Source: Bacteroidales bacterium (GTDB lineage Bacteria; Bacteroidota; Bacteroidia; Bacteroidales; PUMT01). Taken from it: a stretch of DNA of 35,746 nucleotides. This document shows positions 1 to 8,343 of this stretch, piece by piece; positions within the stretch are counted from its first letter, which is position 1; every line of letters begins with the position of its first letter. The stretch is taken from contig SLPB01000088.1 in assembly GCA_007132225.1 (NCBI GenBank), positions 1-35,746 of the forward strand, in the 5' to 3' direction. The notes under the pieces were generated by a model. It searched no databases and was not told the DNA's origin. It worked only from the letters and a program-made list of their open reading frames with translations. The translations under genes and the position numbers were made by a program.

Positions 1-261
1 ACAGGTTGCAAAAATTGCGATCCATTTCCGGCAAAATACTTTGTCATCATAAGTAACATTAAATTGAAAAATTAGTTCAAGGAATTAAATGAAAACAGAC
101 AAAATGGCATTTGAACAAAAACTTCTTATTGTTTGTTATCAGTAAGATTTTGATATTGTTCAATTGACTGGATATTAATAGTCTTTCAATTCCTTTCCCG
201 TACGTTTTAGTTATAAAATACCTTCTTATTCATACTTTTTTTTAACTAAAAAATTAAGCCA
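1..261. other. AT-rich leader region upstream of barrel gene
   Basis: No convincing gene is visible on either strand. The stretch is very AT-rich with many stops and ends at the ATG of the outer-membrane barrel gene. No clear TAnnTTTG box was found close to that start; the promoter, if present here, is not recognisable by eye. Confidence 0.5.
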
Positions 262-1554
262 ATGAATATTTTTATAACACAAAAAAGGTTTTTGCTTATA
301 ATCCTTTTATTGGTGATCAAAAATTCACTTCTTTACTCCCAGGATGAGGAGGAAGATGATTACCTGAGAATTGGCGGGGCACTTCGTTATAATATTGCAA
401 GTGAGAATTATGAAAGTGATCCCACAACAATTGACACTTACGGTACTCTTGATACATGGAGGCTCAATTTTGCTGCCCGGTACAGCGGAGTTATCCTTGA
501 TTTTGAATACCGTTTTTATCCTACTTTCAATACCCACTTTATACATCATGGTTTTGTCGGTTATAACTTTTCCGAGAATTTAGGAATGGAACTTGGCGTT
601 ACCCGGGTTCCTTTTGGAAATCTAGCCTTTAATTCACACAGCTGGTGGTTTTTGACTACTTATTATCTCGGACTGGAAGATGATTATAATATGGGCATCA
701 AATTTAATTATGGCCTCACTGACAAGCTGAACATCAGTGCTGCTTATTTCAGGCAGTCTGAGCCGGCCGGTCCTGCCTACGGGATGGCGAGTTTTGGGGG
801 ACCTGGGGCAGGGACTTATTCATATAATGTTATTCCCGGCGATACTGATATTTCCCCGGAAGGGAATACCTCCTCCATCCGTGAGCTAAACCAGTTTAAC
901 CTGCGATTAGGATACGAAATTTTCAGGGGTGCAGAACTGGGATTTTCTGGTCAGGTCCAGGGTCTTTATAATTCTGTACTGGATGATACGGAGTATGGAA
1001 ATGCACTTGCGGTGCACCTGAATTCAGATTTTAATAATTTCAATTTAAAGCTGCAATATACCTCTTATAACTACAGGGCACGGGATGATGCCGGGAATAT
1101 AATCGACCGTGTTCAGATGGGGGCTTATGGTGATCCATACTATGGAGACGGTGTGGCAGCGAGGGGAAATGTGTTTTCTGCCGGGTTAGCATACAATATT
1201 GATGTGCAGTGGGGACCGGTAAGCAGTATTTTACCCTATATTGATTATTCTCTTATGACCAAGGATGGCAGCCTTGAAATTAACGGCTCTGCATTTGATT
1301 TTCAGGATTCCCACATGCTTGTACCGGGTTTTATGATTACCGCAGGACGGATTTATACTTACGTTGACCTGGCACTGGGTAAAAACCACCCATGGCTGAC
1401 TGATGCTTTTGGCATGGGATTGGGTGCAGGTCATCTTTACAGCACCGATCCCCAGAATATTTATTACAATCAGGACAGGGCAGGTCAACCGGTCCCCGTT
1501 CAGGATTTGAACTGGAATATGCGCTTTAATATAAATATCGGTTATTATTTTTAA
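262..1554 (+). CDS. Outer-membrane beta-barrel (porin-like) protein
   Basis: A 430-residue exported protein. Residues 1-26 form a signal peptide (basic start, leucine-rich core, cut near LYSQ), followed by an acidic EEEDD stretch. The rest alternates polar and hydrophobic residues, is rich in Gly, Tyr, Asn and Phe, and ends in ...NIGYYF, the terminal aromatic typical of barrels recognised by BamA. This fits a porin with many beta-strands, but I do not recognise a named family. It lies 155 bp before a betaine-type binding lipoprotein and on the same strand as the ABC operon, so a role as dedicated outer-membrane entry route for an osmolyte is a reasonable inference, not shown. ATG start is the first methionine before the signal peptide. 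Confidence 0.75.
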   Translation: MNIFITQKRFLLIILLLVIKNSLLYSQDEEEDDYLRIGGALRYNIASENYESDPTTIDTYGTLDTWRLNFAARYSGVILDFEYRFYPTFNTHFIHHGFVGYNFSENLGMELGVTRVPFGNLAFNSHSWWFLTTYYLGLEDDYNMGIKFNYGLTDKLNISAAYFRQSEPAGPAYGMASFGGPGAGTYSYNVIPGDTDISPEGNTSSIRELNQFNLRLGYEIFRGAELGFSGQVQGLYNSVLDDTEYGNALAVHLNSDFNNFNLKLQYTSYNYRARDDAGNIIDRVQMGAYGDPYYGDGVAARGNVFSAGLAYNIDVQWGPVSSILPYIDYSLMTKDGSLEINGSAFDFQDSHMLVPGFMITAGRIYTYVDLALGKNHPWLTDAFGMGLGAGHLYSTDPQNIYYNQDRAGQPVPVQDLNWNMRFNINIGYYF

Positions 1555-1709
1555 TTGTTTTATCAGCAATTTATATTTGAAGCCAGGGGGGGGATATGTT
1601 AAGATAGCACCATTTTTTCATGAAAGGGGAATAAAACAGCTTATTATTTATTTTTTGGAATGAAGAACCTTAACTTAGTGACTTATTGTGAATCAAAAAA
1701 AAAAATATT

Positions 1710-2558
1710 ATGAAGACACTCAAGTGTATCACTTTTATTGTAATGGCTGCTTTTGTGATTTCACAGCTGCAGTCATGTGAGCCTGCTGTGGAACGCATTG
1801 AACTGGGATATGTGCTCTGGGATTCGGAAATTGCATCCACCCATGTGGTTGCAGCTGTAATTGAAGATGAATTGGGACATATGGTAAATTTAAGGGCTGT
1901 TGATGCCGGACCAATGTGGATGGGTGTTGCCCGTGGTGATTTTGATGCTATTGTTGCGGCCTGGCTGCCTTCTACTCACGAAGCTTACCTGGAGCAGACG
2001 CGTGGCCAGGTAGAAAATCTCGGTCCAAACCTGAAAGGTGCAAGGATCGGATGGGTTGTTCCTGAATATGTACCTGTAAACAGCATTGAGGAACTGAATG
2101 AATACAGGAATGAATTCAATGGTCAGATTATTGGGATTGATCCTGGTGCAGGTCTTATGGCTGCCAGTGATGAAGCTCTGGACGATTATGATCTTGACTA
2201 TAACCTGGTTGAAGGTTCCGATGCAGCAATGACGGCCGCTTTACGCCGTGCTATTGAGAGAGAAGAGTGGATAGTTGTTACAGGATGGACTCCTCACTGG
2301 AAATTTGTTGCATATGATCTCAAATATTTGGAAGATCCCAGGAATTCCTTTGGTGATGAAGAGCATATTGCCACTATTGTAAATCCCGGTTTACAGGAAA
2401 AGGCTCCCGATGTTTATGAATTTCTGGATAATTTTTACTGGACTACCGATGATATGGGTGAGGTAATGATGATGATCGAAGAAGATATGGAACCCTTTGA
2501 AGCTGCCCGGCAATGGATATCAGAAAACAGGGACATGGTAGAGGGCTGGTTACCTTAG
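1710..2558 (+). CDS. opuAC: Glycine betaine/proline betaine ABC transporter substrate-binding lipoprotein (OpuAC family)
   Basis: A 282-residue periplasmic receptor. The N-terminal signal ends in a lipobox (LQSC, Cys23), so it should be lipid-anchored. The mature part matches the OpuAC/ProX type II binding fold: a WDSEIAS stretch just after the anchor, a region with GPMWMGVARGDFDA and AAWLP, and VTGWTPHWKF followed by LKYLEDP near residue 190-215. Tryptophans in these segments form the cation-binding aromatic cage in the family. The next genes encode the ATPase and permease, so this is the receptor of one importer. Whether the ligand is glycine betaine, choline or proline betaine cannot be told from sequence alone. 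Confidence 0.93.
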   Translation: MKTLKCITFIVMAAFVISQLQSCEPAVERIELGYVLWDSEIASTHVVAAVIEDELGHMVNLRAVDAGPMWMGVARGDFDAIVAAWLPSTHEAYLEQTRGQVENLGPNLKGARIGWVVPEYVPVNSIEELNEYRNEFNGQIIGIDPGAGLMAASDEALDDYDLDYNLVEGSDAAMTAALRRAIEREEWIVVTGWTPHWKFVAYDLKYLEDPRNSFGDEEHIATIVNPGLQEKAPDVYEFLDNFYWTTDDMGEVMMMIEEDMEPFEAARQWISENRDMVEGWLP

Positions 2559-2744
2559 TGGGAGGCGTATTGACAATCATATAAAACAATACAGGATCTG
2601 TCATTCCGGAAACGGGAAAGTGATGGAACTTGTAAATTTGTTTTTAAATTTATTTATAACGCCTTTATTTGTATCTGTATTCTTTTTATTTTATATAAGG
2701 GATAAACCTGAATTCTTGCCACTGTTTAATTGAAGAAATATAAA

Positions 2745-4037
2745 ATGGAAGACAAAATCGTTGTTAAAAATTTATCAAAAGTTTTTGGGAAAAACCCAGA
2801 CAAAGCCCTGAAAGCCTTGAAAGAGGGTAAATCAAAAGAAGACATTCTTCGTGACCAGAAACAGATGGTTGGGGTATATGATGTTTCCTTTTCGGTAAAA
2901 AAGAGTGAGATCTTTGTATTAATGGGATTATCCGGCAGCGGCAAATCTACATTACAGCGTTTGATTAATCGCTTACATGAGCCGTCCAGCGGCGAGATCA
3001 TTGTCGAGGGAACAGATATTACAAAGTTAGATTCAAAGGATCTCAGGAATTTCCGTAGAAAACATTTTTGCGGAATGGTCTTTCAGAACTTTGCAGTTTT
3101 GCCTCATCGCACCGTTCTTGAAAATGTTGAATTCGGATTGGAACTGCAGGGAGTTGATAAAGATAAAAGACGTGAAAAATCCAGGGAGATAATAAAGATC
3201 GTCGGACTGGAAGGAAATGAAAATAGTATGCCTTCCGAACTGTCCGGTGGTATGCTTCAGCGTGTGGGACTAGCACGCGGATTGACCGTTGATGCAGATA
3301 TCATGCTTATGGATGAAGCCTTCAGTGCCCTGGACCCTTTAATCCGCACCCAAATGCAGAACGAGCTTCTCGAATTGCAGGACAGGATGCAAAAAACAAT
3401 TATTTTCGTAACTCATGACCTTGATGAAGCTTTTAAGTTGGGCAACCGGATTGCCATTATGTATGATGGAAGGATTGTGCAGATTGGCACAGCCGAAGAG
3501 ATTATATCACGACCTGCCAATGACTATGTAAAAGCATTTGTGGAAGATATGAACCGTTCTACCGTGCTTACTGCCGGTACCGTTATGCATCCGCCTCAAG
3601 AAACAGCCTTTACCAGAGACGGACCACGTACAATAGCAAGAAAGATCAGAAAAAACGCATTAACCGGGATTCTGGTAATTACGACCAAAAGAGAGCTCAG
3701 GGGATATGTCAGGGCTAAAGAGCTGGCGGAGTATATAAAGAAAAATGAAGACAAGGAAGATATTTCTTTCGATAAATCATTGCTTCACAAACCGGCTCAG
3801 GTATATGAAGATACTCCTCTAAATGAGGTTATTAATCTTTATTCGGGGGATCATAAATTCGGACCTATTGCTGTTACAGATAAAGATAACAAATTAAAAG
3901 GAGTGATTGTCAGGGGAGCCTTGATTGCTGCACTTTCAGAATCTTACAGGCCCGACTTTCCAGAGAATGCTGAAAATACTGAGCCTGCCGAATCTCCTGA
4001 AACTCCGGAAGGCTCTGAGAACACTAATACTAAATAA
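2745..4037 (+). CDS. proV: Glycine betaine ABC transporter ATPase with C-terminal CBS domains (ProV/OpuAA)
   Basis: Nucleotide-binding subunit of about 430 residues. Walker A GLSGSGKST is at residues 61-69, the signature LSGGMLQRVGLARGL begins near 166, Walker B IMLMDE near 186-191, and the H-loop THDLDEA near 223. The N-terminal extension (KNPDKALKALKEGKSKEDI) is typical of ProV-type proteins. Residues about 280-405 form a CBS pair, which in OpuA senses ionic strength or cyclic di-AMP. An unusual Pro/Glu/Thr/Asn-rich acidic tail follows (about 25 residues). A TTG at 2730 would add five residues; the ATG at 2745 is preferred. It is 186 bp after the receptor gene and 16 bp before the permease. 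Confidence 0.94.
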   Translation: MEDKIVVKNLSKVFGKNPDKALKALKEGKSKEDILRDQKQMVGVYDVSFSVKKSEIFVLMGLSGSGKSTLQRLINRLHEPSSGEIIVEGTDITKLDSKDLRNFRRKHFCGMVFQNFAVLPHRTVLENVEFGLELQGVDKDKRREKSREIIKIVGLEGNENSMPSELSGGMLQRVGLARGLTVDADIMLMDEAFSALDPLIRTQMQNELLELQDRMQKTIIFVTHDLDEAFKLGNRIAIMYDGRIVQIGTAEEIISRPANDYVKAFVEDMNRSTVLTAGTVMHPPQETAFTRDGPRTIARKIRKNALTGILVITTKRELRGYVRAKELAEYIKKNEDKEDISFDKSLLHKPAQVYEDTPLNEVINLYSGDHKFGPIAVTDKDNKLKGVIVRGALIAALSESYRPDFPENAENTEPAESPETPEGSENTNTK

Positions 4038-4053
4038 TTAATAGCATAAAAAT

Positions 4054-4896
4054 ATGTTTCCTTATAGAATACCATTGAGAGACTGGATTACAGCGGCAGT
4101 TGAATACCTGGAAACAGAATTTGCCTTTTTTTTCGACGGCTTTAGCGCATTAATCTTTTTCCTGGTAAATAATTTCAAAGACGGCATGCTTTTTTTGCAT
4201 CCTCTGGTGCTTATCATAATAATAACCGCTATTACATGGTACATGGCGGGATGGAAGAACAGCATTATCGCATTTCTGGGCCTATTGCTCTCTGAAAATA
4301 TCGGACTATGGGAACCGTTTGTGGAAACTCTTGCCCTGGTCCTGACGGCAGAATTGCTGGTGGTAATACTGGGACTTCCCCTTGGTATCTGGGCTGCACG
4401 GAGTGACCGTGTTAATGAGGTGTTACGGCCCATCCTTGATTTTATGCAGACCATGCCGGCATTTGTATATCTTATCCCTGCGGTGATGTTCTTCGGACTG
4501 GGACTGGTGCCGGGGGTAGTAGCAACTTTTGTCTTTGCTCTGCCACCACTTATCAGGCTGACAAACCTGGGAATAAGACAGGTGCCCCATGAGCTTGTAG
4601 AGGCTGCCGATGCTTTTGGAGCCACCAGCATGCAGAAACTTTTGAAAGTACAGATGCCGGTGGCAAAAGCCACCATACTGGCAGGACTGAACCAGTCTAT
4701 CATGCTTGGATTATCCATGGTCGTAATTGCAGCAATGATTGGGGCTGGCGGACTTGGTGCCGATGTGCTCAGAGGGATACAAAGGCTTCAGGTAGGACAG
4801 GGGTTTGAAGCTGGTCTGGTGGTAGTTATACTGGCAATAATACTGGACCGGATAACAGCCGGATTTGGCAGCAGAAAAAAGGCTAATTCTGCTTAG
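4054..4896 (+). CDS. proW: Glycine betaine ABC transporter permease (ProW/OpuAB)
   Basis: A 280-residue inner-membrane permease with about six or seven hydrophobic segments. The cytoplasmic EAA loop is clear near residues 180-225 (EAADAFGATSMQKLLKVQMP, then GLNQSIMLGLSMVVIAAMIG and AGGLG), the contact site for the ATPase. Length fits ProW-type permeases without a fused binding domain, consistent with the separate lipoprotein receptor upstream. It starts 16 bp after proV stops, so the two are co-transcribed. No inverted repeat with a T-run was found directly after the stop. Confidence 0.94.
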   Translation: MFPYRIPLRDWITAAVEYLETEFAFFFDGFSALIFFLVNNFKDGMLFLHPLVLIIIITAITWYMAGWKNSIIAFLGLLLSENIGLWEPFVETLALVLTAELLVVILGLPLGIWAARSDRVNEVLRPILDFMQTMPAFVYLIPAVMFFGLGLVPGVVATFVFALPPLIRLTNLGIRQVPHELVEAADAFGATSMQKLLKVQMPVAKATILAGLNQSIMLGLSMVVIAAMIGAGGLGADVLRGIQRLQVGQGFEAGLVVVILAIILDRITAGFGSRKKANSA

Positions 4897-5125
4897 ATAC
4901 TCAATTTTGTATCCTTGTGTGCATTTTAATTTGGGGCCTGATATCAGATTGGATTTCTGTTAATAGCCAACCCGAAACAAACACTTGCGATTTCTAAAAG
5001 GTAAATACAGAAGCAATATGTGGTTTTCTGCAGGAAAAACAGTATTCTCCTGGATGCACTGTTTCTATAAATAGCCAATTGTTTTCAGGCCAGCTGAATC
5101 CAGGCATGGAATGTTTTTGATAAGT

Positions 5126-5185
5126 CTGGATTATTGGCTTGTCAGACAGGGGCGTTTTGATCCGGCTGGATTATTGGTTTATCAG
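5126..5185. repeat. Two 20-bp direct repeats, period 40, one copy covering a gene end
   Basis: The sequence CTGGATTATTGG followed by YTTRTCAG occurs at 5126-5145 and again at 5166-5185 (18 of 20 identical). The second copy contains the stop codon and last codons of the minus-strand lipoprotein gene, so the first copy looks like a duplicated gene end lying just beyond the stop. Confidence 0.7.
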
Positions 5186-5611
5186 ATCCCCGACCTCCCG
5201 GGAGATTTCATTGGTTCTGGATTGGACTTCCTGTATGGTTTCTGATGTATCTTCAACCACATCGTTCCATGTTTCCAGGGTAGCATTGTCAATATTTTCC
5301 AATTCTTTTTCAACGATTTTGATTTGCTTTTCCAGTTCACCTTTGGCTTCTTCAAGCTGCTCTTTGGTGTCACTATCTGCCTCTTCTATGTGTTCTGAAA
5401 TGATCTCAATCCTTTCTTCAATTTGGCTTATCATGCCCTTGAGATCATGACTTACATTTTCCTTAACTTCTTCCAATTGTTGCTGCTGCACAGAGTCCTG
5501 ATCAGCACGACCACCGCATGAACCGGCAAGTATAGTGGTTAGAAAAACAAACGCAAGAACTGCAAAGCCTGATGATTTGAAACTTCCAGATTGGTTTTTA
5601 ATAATAGTCAT
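5171..5611 (-). CDS. Small coiled-coil lipoprotein, function unknown
   Basis: A 146-residue protein with a signal peptide ending in a lipobox (LAGSC), predicted to be membrane-anchored. From about residue 40 to the end it is almost uninterrupted amphipathic helix rich in Glu, Lys, Gln and Ile/Leu (for example EEVKENVSHDLKGMISQIEE and EQLEEAKGELEKQIKIVEKE), so a long coiled coil is likely, analogous to Lpp-like or stress-induced periplasmic helices, though no family is recognised. It is transcribed convergently toward the betaine operon. An upstream TACATTTG/TTG promoter pair at 5660-5689 fits it well. Start is the ATG ahead of the signal peptide; the leader would be about 40 nt. Confidence 0.8.
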   Translation of the reverse strand: MTIIKNQSGSFKSSGFAVLAFVFLTTILAGSCGGRADQDSVQQQQLEEVKENVSHDLKGMISQIEERIEIISEHIEEADSDTKEQLEEAKGELEKQIKIVEKELENIDNATLETWNDVVEDTSETIQEVQSRTNEISREVGDLINQ

Positions 5612-5659
5612 GATTTTTGTATTTTAATTCAAATAAAATGAAAATCCTTAATCATATCA

Positions 5660-5689
5660 CAAATGTATGAAATGTTTAAGAGATCACAA
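5660..5689 (-). promoter_or_regulatory. Bacteroidota-type promoter for the coiled-coil lipoprotein
   Basis: On the minus strand TACATTTG (plus-strand 5660-5667) matches the TAnnTTTG -7 box, and a TTG lies 19 bp further upstream (plus-strand CAA at 5687-5689), the spacing expected for the -33 element. Transcription would begin about 40 nt before the ATG at 5611. Confidence 0.55.
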
Positions 5690-5925
5690 AGCTAACTGTA
5701 TAGTCCCGTTTATGATCGATATGTTTCGGCCTGTTATGAATATCCGAACTTGTCGGATATGCTTTCTACGGCATTGTTTTTCTATCCGGTCTTTATTCTT
5801 CGGGTTATATTCCAAAATCCATAAAAATAAACTATTTTTGCCGCTGTTGATAAAAATTTAATAAACTTAGTGTACTGAATTGCAGTGCATTAATGATTTT
5901 TGTTTGCTCCTAAACCCTGATTATA

Positions 5926-7464
5926 ATGGAATATTTTTCTGATCAAATGGCCAATGCACATATACTAAACCAGTATTGGCTTACTTTTTTACTCGTCATC
6001 TCCATGGTGCTCGTTTCAAGAACTTTTGTTGCCGGCACAAGATATTCGCCCATATTAATTATTGTTGTTTTTGGACTTCTAATGGGGTATGTGATGGTAA
6101 GCACCGGTATGGGAACACCCGGACTAAATGAATTTCCAATTATTGGTTTTACAAGCAAGGTCACTATCACAGCATTGATGGCCTCATTTTTTGTTGGCGG
6201 ACAGGAGATCAGAAAATTATTTACACTGCATAAAATTGATAAAACCGATATTGTAATACCCTCTGAAGATGAAATGTTCCTTGGAACTAAGTTTACTCAG
6301 TTCATGTTCCTTATCCGCTCCTTTTTTGTACTGGTTGGTATAGAATCCATGAAAAGAGTTATTGTAGGTTATAGCAATAATGAACCACTTGATGCTTTTT
6401 ATCCCTTACTTGGCTACCTGGGCCTTGTAGGGTCAATTATATTGATCGACTACCGTGCAAAAATTACCAATAAACCGGTTTATATACGTAAAGGTATTAT
6501 AGAGACAGCGATAATTCTGGGTATACTTGTCTTATCCTGGCATCTTGCCATCTGGATAAGCTCTTATATAGCATTGCCGGAAATATTTTTTGCAATGGTT
6601 TTATCTGTTACAACAGGGCTCATTTTCTCAAACTGGAAATTTGGACCAACAATCCGCTGTCTCTTGTTCGCGGGCATACCGGTTGTTCTTGCAGCAAATT
6701 TTATGGTCGGAGGTTCAAGAATTGCAGAAGCTTTTACCCTTACAGGAATGACCTCTGTACTGTCCTTTGGATTTTTCGGGCAATTACTCTGGATGTTTGG
6801 AGGGTTAGCATTATTGATTCTGCTTGGCAAGGCTAATCACATGCGAAACCTCGCCCCGGGTATGGCAGGGTCATTATCACATTCCGGATTAACAGGTGCA
6901 TGTACAGCAGGTGACCTGGGACCTGATGCTCAGTTCAGAGCTCCCATAATGATAAACATACCGTTTATTGGACATATTTTTGTTTTTTCAATACTCGCTG
7001 CCAGTGCTACTGCAGATAAGCTTCTTATTCCATATACCATGGCAATTATTGCTGTGGGAATTGTATTGACCTTTATTGCCCTTAAAACCCTTCGTGGTGC
7101 CAATAGCATTGAAGAGAAAGAGGTGCGAGGATTAATGATATTCTCACTGGGTTGGCAATTAATCGCCGTTTTTGGCGGATTGTTTATACTGAATCTGGGA
7201 GGAATGGGACTAAATGATTCTGTAATGGCTAATGCATCTGCCATTTCTCATTTTGGCTTATTTGCTGCCATTCAGGAAGGAATGTTCGGTGAAGAGGCTG
7301 CAGGTCTTATTGCATTTGTTTTTGCCATGCCCTTCCTGGTGCACCCTCTTGTGTTCGGAATTTTTGGAAGAACAGCAGAAAATAATGGTATTATGCCACA
7401 TAAAATCGTCTATCTTTTAGCCATTGCAGGGATATTGGGTGTAAGCTACGCACTTATATTTTAG
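5926..7464 (+). CDS. Polytopic membrane protein, probable transporter of unrecognised family
   Basis: A 512-residue protein with roughly 12 or more hydrophobic segments and no signal peptide. Recognisable features are a cytoplasmic loop around residues 105-125 (KLFTLHKIDKTDIVIPSEDE), a glycine- and histidine-containing stretch near 310-330 (PGMAGSLSHSGLTGACTAGD, followed by LGPDAQ), and a C-terminal HPLVFGIFGR segment. Such re-entrant-looking Gly/Ser/Thr segments between helices resemble secondary transporters of the glutamate/gluconate-symporter type, but I cannot assign a family or substrate. It stands alone on the plus strand, divergent from the coiled-coil lipoprotein. Confidence 0.75.
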   Translation: MEYFSDQMANAHILNQYWLTFLLVISMVLVSRTFVAGTRYSPILIIVVFGLLMGYVMVSTGMGTPGLNEFPIIGFTSKVTITALMASFFVGGQEIRKLFTLHKIDKTDIVIPSEDEMFLGTKFTQFMFLIRSFFVLVGIESMKRVIVGYSNNEPLDAFYPLLGYLGLVGSIILIDYRAKITNKPVYIRKGIIETAIILGILVLSWHLAIWISSYIALPEIFFAMVLSVTTGLIFSNWKFGPTIRCLLFAGIPVVLAANFMVGGSRIAEAFTLTGMTSVLSFGFFGQLLWMFGGLALLILLGKANHMRNLAPGMAGSLSHSGLTGACTAGDLGPDAQFRAPIMINIPFIGHIFVFSILAASATADKLLIPYTMAIIAVGIVLTFIALKTLRGANSIEEKEVRGLMIFSLGWQLIAVFGGLFILNLGGMGLNDSVMANASAISHFGLFAAIQEGMFGEEAAGLIAFVFAMPFLVHPLVFGIFGRTAENNGIMPHKIVYLLAIAGILGVSYALIF

Positions 7465-7585
7465 AAGAGTTAACTTTTTTTTTGATCTTTAATTGAGTTA
7501 TCTTTAGTAACGTTTTTACATAGCCGGGAGCCGGGATATAAAGAGATTTTGACCTAACCGATAATTATAATAAACTCACAGCATC

Positions 7586-7996
7586 ATGAATAAGCTTATT
7601 TTGAATAAACTTGACTACTTGAGAATCCAGAAATGCATTCAGGAGGCATCTCAGTTAAAATCCATAAACGCCACGGAGGCAGAAAGCTTGATGAGAGAGT
7701 TGAATTCGGCCCAAATTGTAGATCCTGAAAAGATTCCTTCTAATGTTGTTACTATGAATTCTATTGTTAAAATCAGCTTCTTAAATTCAAACAAACAGAT
7801 ACAGTTTCAGATAGTTTATCCAAAGGAGGCTGATTTTAAAGCTAATAAAATATCCATTTTCTCACCTGTTGCCACGGCTCTTATTGGTTATCAGGTTGGA
7901 GATGAGGTAGAGTGGATTGTTCCCGGAGGGATGACCAAAATTAGAATAGATGAAATTTTGTACCAACCAGAAGCATCAGGAGATTATACACTGTAA
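7586..7996 (+). CDS. Rnk/GreA-C-terminal-domain family protein
   Basis: A 136-residue cytoplasmic protein. A short N-terminal helical part (about residues 1-45) is followed by a GreA/GreB C-terminal-like FKBP-fold domain: VTMNSIVKISF, FQIVYPKEAD, the SIFSPVATALIGYQVGDEVEW motif and a final VPGGMTKIRIDEILYQPE. This arrangement is that of Rnk-type regulators (nucleoside diphosphate kinase regulator), which bind RNA polymerase but lack the long Gre coiled coil carrying the two acidic tip residues. It therefore is unlikely to be a full transcript-cleavage factor. It is a single gene; an unusual 21-bp-period repeat lies about 110 bp after its stop. Confidence 0.85.
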   Translation: MNKLILNKLDYLRIQKCIQEASQLKSINATEAESLMRELNSAQIVDPEKIPSNVVTMNSIVKISFLNSNKQIQFQIVYPKEADFKANKISIFSPVATALIGYQVGDEVEWIVPGGMTKIRIDEILYQPEASGDYTL

Positions 7997-8343
7997 CAAA
8001 CTTTTTATACAGGTTGATTTGTTATTCTTACAAACTATTCATACCAGGGTGATTAAGTTCATTGGAAATGCATTTATCTTCATTTTTCATTTTGGTCAAA
8101 CAGTGCATCAGACCACTACACAAAAGCATAAGACCATTAGACTAAAGCATTAAAACATTACACAAGAGCATTATACCACTGCACATAAAATAAATATGCA
8201 GAATCCCGGTTTGACATTACCCCGGGAGTTGCAAGGGAATCAAAGTTTAAATAACAATTGTCTGATAAATTGATTTAATAACTCAATAATAATAAATAGA
8301 TGTGTTTAAAGTCAGTAAAGCCTAACTTTAAATTTTAAATACT
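7997..8343. other. Intergenic region with a 21-bp-period repeat
   Basis: No gene is supported. The notable content is the four-unit repeat at 8105-8188, listed separately; the remainder is AT-rich. A TAACTTTA sequence just before the methyltransferase start is one base from the TAnnTTTG box. Confidence 0.6.
8105..8188. repeat. Four degenerate 21-bp tandem repeats
   Basis: Units at 8105-8125, 8126-8146, 8147-8167 and 8168-8188 each begin GCAT and keep the same register with no indels. Twelve of the 21 positions are invariant (GCAT at 1-4, A at 6 and 8, CA at 10-11, T at 13, AC at 16-17, A at 21). The 21-bp period equals two helical turns, so equivalent bases face the same side of the duplex. 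The block is G-poor on the plus strand. A related but poorer block, in the other orientation, is at 34292-34393. Confidence 0.85.

Noticed and set aside
4062-4718. Long minus-strand frame (218 codons) opposite the betaine permease
   Set aside because: It is Ser/Pro/Arg-rich, has no recognisable domain and lies entirely inside proW, which has clear family motifs.
5667-5861. Plus-strand 64-codon frame between the lipoprotein and the transporter
   Set aside because: It overlaps the lipoprotein promoter, is rich in Cys/Arg/Phe without any motif, and looks like chance.
8105-8188. CRISPR array
   Set aside because: The units are contiguous 21-mers without spacers and no cas gene is present; it is a tandem repeat.
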